Source: Athripsodes cinereus
Lineage: Eukaryota; Arthropoda; Insecta; Trichoptera; Leptoceridae
Assembly (NCBI GenBank): GCA_947579605.1
Contig: OX388318.1
Coordinates: forward strand, 5,456,001-5,520,000
Direction of reading: 5' to 3'
DNA length: 64,000 nt
In this document: piece after piece, positions 12,202-22,100 of the stretch
How the letters are laid out: every line of letters begins with the position of its first letter
Numbering within the stretch: the stretch's first letter is position 1
Program-made: the position numbers and the translations under genes
The notes under the pieces: model-generated
The model's database searches: none
Seen by the model: only the letters and a program-made list of their open reading frames with translations
Told to the model about the DNA's origin: nothing

Positions 12202-12204
12202 TTA
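12135..12204. repeat. (TTTA)n microsatellite
   Basis: About 17 uninterrupted TTTA units. It is followed by ATATACGGCGTGAGCCTTTT, which resembles AAACGGCTATAAGCCTTTAA after a similar TTTATTTATT run near 59040. It may therefore be the tail of a retroposon in minus orientation. Confidence 0.85.
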
Positions 12205-13399
12205 TTACAATATACGGCGTGAGCCTTTTACATGTATAAAATAAAATTGTAGAAATTGCATGACAGACAGTACATTAGACAACAAAGAATAATCATGAAA
12301 AAAGGACAAAACACAATAAAAAAAACAGTATGCTAAATATAATACGTATAAACCATTCAATAAAACTTTTTAAAAATTAATTGATAAAAGACAAAAGAAA
12401 TGAAGATTATAAGATTAAAAATTATGATTTTTTAAGACTGAGTCGGGAATAATCTGTTAAATTTAACACAAGCCTGGTTCAGAATAGGTTAGTAATTTAG
12501 TCGAGTAGTGACTAATTTAGTGACTAAATTGCTCAACGTAACTGAACCGCTTGCAAATTTTACTATTCAGGTATTTAGCTTATTTTGTTCCGTGATGCAC
12601 CCCCCAGCAAAGAATTGGCCTCCCACTCTTTTTTGAAGTTTTTAAGTGTCCTGTTAAAGGCAGGTTCGAAAAAAATGAAGGGTTTTTTCTTGTTCCAGTT
12701 TTGTAGAGGCTTTATAAAAATTATGTTATTTTGATTCGTAAGATTATTATGATGCGTGTTTGTTCCATAGGTATAAGGGAGTGTGATTGTTCTTATTTTA
12801 AAATAATATTTATAATGTTGCCATGTGTGTGAAATACAAATGGATAATTAAGATAATAATTTATTATTATAGAGTTATTTTATCTTTTGTACATTGTGAC
12901 AGTTCTATTCGTTGTATACTATGAAATTATTCTTACGCCAAATTTTGTAAATATGCTATTTTGTGATTAATAATAATAAAGACATAAATTAATAAAAAGC
13001 TTTTTGTTTTTACTTCACACTTCCAGATTTTGTTCCTCAAAAATATTGCATCATTATTCAGAAAAAGTTTCTGTATACACAACTGTCATTTATATCCAGT
13101 TTTTGATATATTTGTACAGTAACATCATAACTGGATATATTTAAAACAAAATATTTTCAAAAAAATTACCAGCTATTCAATTTTGTATGTATTATATCGA
13201 TATTATTATATTGTAAGAAATAAACGTTAAGTACAAATTTATTAAGAATAGGTATATCATGCATATACAATTCCACAAAACTTTACCTTGATTTTCATAA
13301 TTATTAAAGCCTTAAATAAAATAATATTATACATATATGAAAGAAGGTTACTTATATTTGTATCGTCGCGTTAGTACCCATAATACAAGATTCATCTTA

Positions 13400-13460
13400 G
13401 TTTGGGACTAGCTCGATCTGTGTGAAATGTCTATGTATGTAATGTAATGTAATGTAATAT
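13400..13460 (+). mobile_element. Retroposon 3' end with (ATGTA)n tail
   Basis: Second copy of the terminus described at 6192-6246: TTTGGGACTAGCTCGATCTG through CTATGTATGTAATGTAATGT. The tail unit differs by one base from that of the first copy, which supports independent insertions. Confidence 0.7.
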
Positions 13461-13639
13461 TTGTTTGAAATTTTCATACATTTTCTTCTCTGGCAACACA
13501 GAAAATTTCTTTCAATTCCAAAAGGCATTAAAGTGAAATGAAAACCATTGAAAATTGGACGTTATTTAATTGTGAAATAAAGACTAATATCGGGAAAAGT
13601 TTAGGTGAAAATGTGCCTGATAAGTAGGCGTGTCTTCAT

Positions 13640-13647
13640 TTACGTCA
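13640..13647 (+). promoter_or_regulatory. CRE-like bZIP site TTACGTCA upstream of the peptide gene
   Basis: TTACGTCA is one base away from the canonical CRE and lies 83 bases before the proposed start codon at 13730. The next gene downstream has a perfect CRE in the same position relative to its start. The assignment rests on the motif alone. Confidence 0.3.
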
Positions 13648-13729
13648 GAGGAAAAACATTGGCTCTGAGAAACGGATGTATTCCACGAAGAAATGTGATT
13701 GAAAAGTAAATAAAAACTTAAACTGGATT

Positions 13730-16028
13730 ATGATCAAGGTGAGATTAACATTTCCTGTTTTATATCATACAGAAATATTATTTCATTGTTAAGTTATCAT
13801 AATGAACTGATTCTGATTTGGCTACGATTGTTTTTCAAATTATATAGTTATATCTGTAACCTTTAAAGTATTGCTTGAATTTTTATTTATTTTTTTGCAA
13901 ATTGATTTTTACTGTTTTAAATATATATTTAGGGAGGAGATATTTTTAATTAATAAAAATATAACAATTATTATATTTTGTACTTCTATAGAAACATTAT
14001 TAATTTAACATGAATTTCCACCAAGTACCGTCGGTCGATAATATTAACTACGATATTATTAGTAAAGTATGTACCTATAAGTAAATAAAATTGTAATTTT
14101 AACACATTACTAGTTTATGAATTTCAGTGGTTTCTAAACTGTAAATACTTCAATAGTACCTACTTAAAAATTATAATGTAAAAGTATCTAATAACTTTTC
14201 TACTTACTTCATGATATTTCTTATATGTATTAGTTACGAAGAAAAGTATACCATAAAACAAAAGCATATTTTCCAAATATTAGTGAAATTTTACGCAACT
14301 GAAAAGTTATAAAATATTGATATTTTAAAAAACCAATCAGATATCTCGATTGGAGAACTATGTTTACACAAAAAAAAATTGTGCAAAATCTAATCGGAAG
14401 AAGTGAGAAAGGCGACCCAAAGCATACGAATTGTCTCTAGGCTGGCTTAAGCGATCATTTTCGATGTCCATGGACAACTTTCACCAATTTCGTCATTATT
14501 GTTTGTCACCATATTATTAGGTCCACTAATCGAGGAATACTTAATGCAAACCATAGAAGTAACTATTTTTTAAGAATCTCTCATTTCAAATCTCGAATGT
14601 AAGGAATCTTAGTATTTTTTATTGTTTGACCTCGATTAATTCTCCAATCGAAATGTCTTATTGGTTTTATCATCTGTCTGTACGTTGTGTCCAAATTCAG
14701 TTAAACAAGAAAAAAAATGTTATAAACATTTGATGTCTTTAGATAAATTTCACATACCTGTGGGATTTTTCACATAACAATGCATTTAAAACAATTTTCA
14801 ATGTTCAGACTTAATGAACTCCAAATATGTTAGTAAATCACTTATTTTACTGAAATTTGAAATTTAATTAATTAAACTATTGTGAACCACAAGCGTAAAA
14901 TATTTTGCCAAAAATAATATGTGCACTTATTTATTTTATTTTCGCAGATTAGAATATTTATTTTGGTGGCTTTGTGTACATCCATGTGTCGAGGGAGAGT
15001 CATTTCCAAGAGGAGCTACTCAGATCACTCGGTCAAAGGATATCTTACAGAGGTAAGAAATCTTCTACTTGATAGTTTTATTACTCTTATAGATTTCCTT
15101 GTGTAAGTCAGAAAACATATTTTTAGGTGTTGAGTATTCAAAATAGAGAATAAATTTCTTACGATTTATCTTCGGATATCTTTGTCTCTATAGCGCTCTC
15201 TACTGTTTAACTTTTGGAGGCCTCTATTCAAAGTCCCTATTACGACAAGGAAAAACACGAAACCTCAGAGATTAGCGAACATTATTAAATTTTTTGATTT
15301 AGTATTATTTCGAATGATTTAAATTTTAGTCACAATCGGGTGTCGACGTATGATAAGCATAATACTGAGTAATTGAGAATGTTATTTGAGCTTAAATAGT
15401 ACTCAATCAGCCTCATGTCGTTTCATAAGCAACAAAACTCTGTATCATGCATTTTTTTTACAAGAAATATCATGCATTTTTGAAGGAAGTTCACATATGT
15501 GTGCATAATACATAGAGAATACCTTTTTCGAAAAGGGGAACTTATATTCAGCGAGAGGTCGTGGGTTCATTTCCTGGAGTAAACAGAATGTTTCTACTCG
15601 TTTTTCGGAATCTAATCGATGACAATGGGTTAAATCCAAGAATGACATGCAAGCTACCCTCTCTAAGCAAAAAAAATAAAACATTAAGGATGGGTGGCAA
15701 ACCTCATCGCTGAATTTGAGCTGTAAAGTGTCTTTATTTTTCTGAACACCTGCCTCTTATAGGACACTTGAAAACTTACGGAAATTAATGTTAGACCGAT
15801 TCTTTGCAGGGTGTTATCATTGGATAAATTAATAAATCGATCAATTTATTTCAGAGAACCTGCTGGTGGAATGAGGTATGCAAAGAGGAATTCCAGACTT
15901 TGTTCCGTTGCAAATGTCCGCAATGGTCCTACTGCCGGAGTCCTGGAAGATATTACAACGCGGTATGCAGTATGACTGGTACAGGATATATCTGGACACA
16001 ACCACAATCAGGATGGTCCGACACTTAA
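13730..16028 (+). CDS. Small secreted six-cysteine peptide, three exons, function unknown
   Basis: Exons: 13730-13738 (ATG plus two codons, donor AAG/GTGAGA), 14948-15052 and 15855-16028. All joins are phase 0, giving 95 residues. Residues 1-19 form a signal peptide (MIKIRIFILVALCTSMCRG). A KR site at 24-25 looks like a prohormone cleavage site. The mature part has six cysteines spaced C-x5-C-x9-C-x1-C-x5-C-x10-C, is rich in Trp and Tyr, and ends SGWSDT without a Gly-Lys-Arg amidation tail. I do not recognise the family. The strong splice sites and the clean reconstruction of a signal peptide from three codons in exon 1 plus exon 2 make it a real gene. It could be a neuropeptide-like, antimicrobial or other extracellular ligand. 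It lies next to PAL, but co-regulation is inference. Confidence 0.75.
14327..14669. mobile_element. MITE with about 29-bp terminal inverted repeats
   Basis: AAAACCAATCAGATATCTCG at the left end pairs with the reverse complement of the right end (CCAATCGAAATGTCTTATTG). The element is about 340 bp and non-coding, and lies in the first intron of the peptide gene. A fragment resembling its left end and internal start (GAACCATGTTTACACAATG) occurs at about 37612-37640 in a GCP4 intron. Confidence 0.65.
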
Positions 16029-16517
16029 CACTAATTAACATACACAATATTACATAGTAGTTCTTTGTAAAGTACTACACATAGTTTTCTTATGATCAGT
16101 GATAGAATACCACATTGCCATAATTTCTCACAGATTTAAGTGTAAATTTGTTATAAAATACGCATTTAATTTTTGAGTTTGGATCACTTCTCGCGCTTTT
16201 TGAAAAAATGTGATAAAATCACCCTTTGCCAATTGGTAGATACTGGTTATGATATTTACGGAAAAGTCACGTTTTCTTTTTCTATATCGACGAATAGACG
16301 AGAAGAGAAAACTTTCGTTTGCATCATCCGTATGGACGAACCTAATGGAAAATCTTTATCTTCGTTTTCGATGATTGTAAAATTGTGTTGATATACCTAC
16401 ATATATGCAGATAGAATAGAATTTATTAAGTACCTACCTGTGTTTTTCATCGAATATGTTAATTATTTTATCTTACGTACAGGAAATCCCTATAGTTAAT
16501 TTTTGTATCAGCAGGGC

Positions 16518-16718
16518 TACTCTTGACACAATCTAAATACGATCTTAATCTAGTCTTGATCTTGATCATACGACGCACGAAGGGACTATTGTCAAAAACA
16601 CCGCGCTACCGCTACCGCGAGACCGGTATGCGCGTATTTTTGGCCAATAGTCACTTCGTGCGTCGTATGATCAAGACCAAGACTAGATTAAGATCGTGTT
16701 AAGATTTTGTCAAGAGTA
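16518..16718. mobile_element. Palindromic MITE with TA-flanked ends
   Basis: The left 65 bases (TACTCTTGACACAATCT onward) are almost the reverse complement of the right 65 (ending GATTTTGTCAAGAGTA). Arms meet around a GC-rich centre with CGCTACCGCTACCGCGAGAC. Ends of the form TA-CTCTTGACA suggest a Tc1/mariner-type derivative. It is non-coding. Confidence 0.8.
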
Positions 16719-16773
16719 TTATTATTATTATACCATCACGGCACATCCCACAAGTGGGGTAGCCAGGTAGGGG
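16719..16773 (-). mobile_element. 55-bp LINE 3' end with 9-bp target-site duplication
   Basis: TCAAGAGTA at 16710-16718 is repeated at 16774-16782. Between them lies a minus-strand copy of the 3' end of the LINE at 9035-9385, with a (TTA)n tail facing left. The duplicated target is exactly the terminus of the MITE at 16518-16718, so the LINE end landed at the end of that element. Confidence 0.75.
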
Positions 16774-17336
16774 TCAAGAGTAATCCTACTGTATACCACT
16801 TTTAATTATTTATTTTATTCTCACCCCCGAATATTTATTAGGTGCATTTGTATGATTTTATTAAAATAGTTATAAACTATTTGATCCAATTCATATTTTA
16901 AGACAATCGCATCCGAAATAAAATTGAAAATAAATTTAGATTAGTTCGCACTTATCTGTTGTATAACGCAATGTGGTATCAAATGTTTACCTAATTACTA
17001 TTTTAATAGTCATTTATAGTATTTATTTAGTAACTAAATAGAAAAAAAAATACTTATATATTAAACGCCTAGAGTTTAGATCAAAATAATGTTCCTATAT
17101 ATGAAAAACATTTATATAAATGTACTAAAAATATTCCTATCTACTTGATATAAAAATGTATTATCCATTATGTTGAGTTTTTGAGGTCTATGTGCCAAAA
17201 TTTTTGTAAGTTTGTGTTATTTTATTATCTGTAATATTATTTTTTTAAAGAAGTTGTTAATCTCATTATCACTTCAATTAATACATACCTACTACAGAGA
17301 TGTAGAATGTTATGCATCATAGTGGAAATCTATACT

Positions 17337-17581
17337 GAGAAAAATACTAACGAATCATTGCTACGTATGTCCTATCAGATTAGGAGCAGAGATAGTACAA
17401 ACGATTCATTAGCACGAATCTATGTATAATATTAACTTTTCGCAAACAAATTGTTGGTAAATTTACCAACGACTTGTTTGCGATAGATTAATATTACAGA
17501 TTTGTACTAATGAATCGTTTGTACTATCTCAAGTCCTAATCTGATAGTACGTACCAATGATTCGTTGTGAGTATTTTTCTC
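17337..17581. mobile_element. Foldback MITE, nearly full-length palindrome
   Basis: GAGAAAAATACTAACGAATC at the left pairs with GATTCGTTGTGAGTATTTTTCTC at the right. Pairing continues almost without loop to the centre (GTTGGTAAATTTACCAAC). It is about 245 bp with two arms of about 120, and no coding capacity. Confidence 0.8.
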
Positions 17582-18239
17582 ACAACGAATCGAACGAATA
17601 AGGTTTTGAAAAGAGAAACAAGTAATAAAAAAATATAATGATCTTTTATGAACGAAATTGATTATGTGAGTTTTTTTCTGAAGATAAACTTTTCTTTTAA
17701 TTACAATAGTACCTGGACCCATTGCTATGACATGGAATTTAATTACGATCTCAGCTGCTTTTATTAGATAACATCTTATTAATGTATAGCAAATAAATAA
17801 ATACCTTGTTTTCTTCCCTATTATCTATACCTATAGAGACAAAAATTGGTAAAAAAAAAAACAAATAATACCTATTACATTTTTATTGATTTAATTTTCT
17901 AAAGTTTTCTCAAGCAATAGGTATTTTAATAATCATTCATTTATTATTCTATCATATTACATTTGATTGTGTTCATTTTGGTTGTAATTATCATATTTTT
18001 TTTGTAATTTTTTTTAAATCATATTTAATAACGAACATAGTTATTTGGATAATTATGAGTAGTTGGATATATTAAAAAAAGTATATATTGAATATTATAT
18101 AAAACTATATAATTACCTAAAGCAATACTTGATAGTCTGTTTAGAATATGAACTTTATGTATATAAAATAATAAATATATATGACAATGAAGTATTAATG
18201 TCGTGATTATTCCATTTTTCTAAAGACGATTCTGTGTTT

Positions 18240-18620
18240 TTAATAAACCCAAATGCATGATCTTAGGCTTTCACGGCCGGCGTCACTAGTAAGAATATTC
18301 ATTTCCGGGCTGAGTGGCCGTGGTCTGTAGGGTATAGTCTGTGACCCAAAGTGTTTCGAATGTGATAGACAGCTCGCGTACACCTACCCCCTGAAGATGC
18401 CCGCCACAGTTGTGGGTGAAACGTTGGGTCACAGACTACCCTACAGACCACGGCCACTCAGCCCGGAAATGAATATTCTTACTAAACCCAAATACACCTT
18501 TACAGTACGCAACTATAATGCTTGTATCACGAAAACGAAGTAAATCACTCAGCGAAAGGATTCGAAACTATGATTCCCCAATCGAAAGTTTGAGATTCTG
18601 CACATACTTCGACCACTTCT
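18240..18620 (-). mobile_element. Diverged SINE of family A, split by a nested element
   Basis: TTTTTAATAAACCCAAAT at 18238-18254, and ACACCTTTACAGTACGCAAC from 18494 on, are the two halves of the SINE tail seen intact at about 9520-9600. They are interrupted by 18255-18483. The AAACCCAAAT tract occurs on both sides of the insert (18245-18254 and 18484-18493) as a 10-bp target-site duplication. The SINE head side is badly decayed. Confidence 0.6.
18287..18484. mobile_element. Inverted-repeat element nested in a SINE
   Basis: AGTAAGAATATTCATTTCCG and about 40 further bases recur inverted at the right end (GCCCGGAAATGAATATTCTT), giving arms of about 62 bp that are nearly perfect. Counting the short asymmetric left flank (18255-18286), the insertion is bracketed by the 10-bp AAACCCAAAT repeat. 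A 9-10-bp duplication with long arms fits Mutator-like elements; that assignment is inference. Confidence 0.7.
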
Positions 18621-19063
18621 TTAATTAGTTATAAGTTTAAATCTGAAATGCGTTTGTGATGACGAAGAATGTCAACAGCTGAATTTGGACCATGGAATTC
18701 TTCAAGACTTGTCTAAGATAAAATCGTTATGATTTTCAAGAAATATTTAGTTAATTGACAAATTATCCGATATTGGTTAAATTTTGCAAGAATGTTATTA
18801 TACTGAAATTATATTTTTTTTAGATTGTACCATTTCATTTTCCACTAATCTATGTTGAAAACAAAGTGAAAATCTTGAAATCGTAATTGTACTACGTGCG
18901 AAAGTTCTGAAAATAGGTAATGTTGCCATATAAGGAAAAACGTTCTATATTCAAATCATGTTATTAACGAAACTATTCATGAATAACAAAGAACGCATGC
19001 GTATTGAGAGAAATGAATGAAATCAATATTACTTATAACATCCAAGTAGGTACTACCTTATTG

Positions 19064-19071
19064 TGACGTCA
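19064..19071 (+). promoter_or_regulatory. Perfect CRE (TGACGTCA) upstream of PAL
   Basis: TGACGTCA lies 46 bases before the first in-frame ATG of PAL. CREB-type control would fit a peptide-processing enzyme of neuroendocrine cells, but only the motif is seen, and it could lie in the 5' UTR. Confidence 0.35.
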
Positions 19072-19116
19072 TACGTTACGGGTCGGTCCACGAATTCAAA
19101 AGTAGCGAGTGAGTTA

Positions 19117-22100
19117 ATGTGGAACTCACAGCTAACCATGGCGTATGCACTCCACATTATATTCTCCTTAATTTTATCAACTAATCTTCTCACAGACGCC
19201 AGACCGCAATTTCCTTACGACGGAGAAAATATCTCGGATGAATTCTTTCAAGAAATAAGAGAATTGCTCGCGGCAAAAGCGGCGTTACAAAAGGTAAAGT
19301 GAATCAAATAAATTACAAGTAAATTACTGAACATATTGTTTACCATACTTTTATTTATTCTATTATACAAATTGATTGAATGTTTATCTTTATGCAGGAA
19401 AATGACGCACTGGAAAATAACGGAGAACCAGAAGTTTTACCCTCAAGTCCTCCGGTGCCGAAAAAAATAGAAAATTGGCCACAGAAGCCACAAGAGTTTG
19501 GTCAGATAACAGCTGTGTCTATTAATTCTAGAGGACAGCCAATTATTTTCCACAGAGCTGATAGAGTTTGGGACGAAAGGTAAAAAATATTAATATTGAT
19601 TAAATTATTAATCGAAAATGCAATCAAAAAGTCTATAATTATGAAACTGAGTTGACATATCGTCGTTGCATATTCAAAAAGAGACATGTGCACACATTTT
19701 TATTTGGCCATACTCTTTTAAAACTGTTCATTAAGGCATTTAAATTGTTGTTTGGACTTTTTATTGGCACGTGATATTATTCTTTAAGTATTGAATTTTA
19801 ATATTAGATACTAAGAATCACTTTATAAAATGGATATGATGTCATTATGAGCAGTTTATTCTGGAAATGTCAAAACATTTATGAATTCACATGTCCCTTT
19901 TTGAATATGCAACGACGATATGTCGAAAATTATGACGAAGTCAGAGAGCAGATTTATTCGAAGATCCTGCAACCTACTTTCACGAAACATGGTATGAAAC
20001 TATTATTATCTGTCGTATTCTGATTCCAAACTGAAATTATCTGCATGTCCTTCAGTTTACAAATCACTTCAAAACATATTGTAGCATGATTGTACTCCTG
20101 CTGTTTACAACAACTTTTTAACGATATAGTTTAGTCTGTAAATTCAATTCCGTCATTGTTATTTTGAATACTTTACAGTTGATTAACATCATTGCTTAAG
20201 TGGTTACCAATATTATCTCAATTTGTTTATACTATAGCCAGATTGTTCACACTATAGGCAGATTGTTTGCACTATAGCCAGATTGTTAACACTATAGCCA
20301 ATATTGTTTGTACTATTCTATTTTCGTAGGCTATCCACTCGTTTACGAGTGATCAGGTTTTTTTTTAAATTTATTTATTTAAAAAAAATGGGCAACATAC
20401 AATAAAATTTTACAAAATATAACATAATAACTATTAAACATATTTTTTGTACTTGACTAGCCCATCTTTGAGTTCATTATTATTATTTGTACTATGGCTT
20501 AGATTGTTTACAATATATCTTATATTATTTATAGCATGCATGAAATTATTTACAACATGGTTTAAATTGTTTACACTAAAGCTCAGATTGTTTAAGCTAT
20601 ATTCAGATTGTTTCTACTGTGACTCAGTTTGTTCACACTATAACTGAGAATATTTACAACATACCTACCTTAAATTGTTTACACTACGACTCAAACTAAT
20701 TCCACTATAACTCAGACTATTTACAGTTTGCTTCACACTGTTTACATCAAGCTCAGATTATTTGTTTAAAATGCTCAAATTGTGATTGCAAATTTAAATA
20801 TAATATCCTAGTATAACATATATGTTAAATATTTCAACATATTTATGAAAGGTTTCCTTTTTTATTTGGAATAACACCTTGGTTTTAATTTACTAATACA
20901 TAGTTACAATTTTACAGAATTAGATTTTTGAGATAAATAATTTGGAACAATTTTAGCTCTTTCAATGAGTCCCATTCCTACCAGCATTACGGTGAGGGCC
21001 CCATCAAGCAGAATACTGTGGTAGTACTGGAGCCTTCTACCGGAGCTCCTATCCATTCCTGGGGAGCCGACTCCTTCTACATGCCACACGGTCTCACAGT
21101 GGACAGACATGATAATGTATGGCTTACAGATGTGGCGATGCATCAAGTTTTCAAAGTGAGTTTGATGACACAACTTTAATTTATAAATATGTTGGGAGTG
21201 AATAAAAATTCACCTTGAGAATTTATTACATTTCAAAATGAACCCTTGAACATTTAAAGTATTATATACATTGATAAATATTTAGGTGTATTTAGAACCT
21301 TGAATAATATTTTGAAAATTTTTTATAATTTATATAAAAAGTTACAACTTGATAATTTGGGTTTCAAGGAACATCTAAAAAAAATAGTTATTTGTTTTAG
21401 TTATATAAAAAAATATAAAATACTAATACAGTAATTTTTTTACCAACTTTTGTCAAGTGTGAGATACCTTCTGTGTTATTTTCTTACATCAATTTCATAA
21501 TAATATAATTTTAGAAGTAAGTCCATTCATTTCGGGCCTGCATCGTTTATTCTGAAAATTTGTAAAAAAATGAGAAAGAGAAGTTGGAATGTATGTATTT
21601 TGAAACATAGAGGTTTAAAAATATGACTAAAAGTTTTGAGATAATTATATTGTTTTTTAAAAAATAATAATTTAATTATTCCAGTACTCTAGGGACTATC
21701 GCTACCCCAGCCTAACTCTGGGTGAGGCTTTCCGAGGAGGATCTGCTCAGAGGGGCAGGGTGCTGTTGTGTATGCCAACATCTGTAGCCATTGCCTCCAC
21801 TGGGGAGATATTTGTCGCAGATGGATATTGCAACAATCAAATACTCAAATTCAATGCAGCTGGAGGATTACTCCGTGTTATGCCAAGACCTCCAGAGTTC
21901 TTATCTCTTCAGGTTAGTAGATAAGTTGAAATATTTTCCTGATTCCACGCAACAAACTTATACACACAAAATATTTAAATGTTAGATTTATTTTTCTTAT
22001 TATCTTATGGAAATGCAATAAAGACACTCCTTAAATTACTCGAATTGGGTTTACTTCTTTCTAAGACATTTCTCATGCTCAGTTATCAATTTTATAGAAC

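Larger units (their letters stand above)
9792..13729. other. Intergenic region between the DM4/12 gene and the cysteine-rich peptide gene
   Basis: No gene is recognised. Contents: a GC-rich, non-coding-looking block at about 10150-10440, an inverted-repeat element at about 11033-11310, a LINE 3' end at 11421-11470, a (TTTA)n microsatellite at 12135-12204, a small foldback at about 12473-12553, a dispersed repeat at 12602-12680 and a retroposon 3' end at 13400-13460. The last 100 bases before 13730 are the probable promoter and 5' UTR of the peptide gene. Confidence 0.6.
16029..19063. other. Intergenic region between the peptide gene and PAL
   Basis: No gene is seen. It holds three inverted-repeat elements (16518-16718, 17337-17581 and 18287-18484, the last nested in a diverged SINE) and a 55-bp LINE end (16719-16773). 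The remainder is AT-rich unique-looking sequence. Confidence 0.6.
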
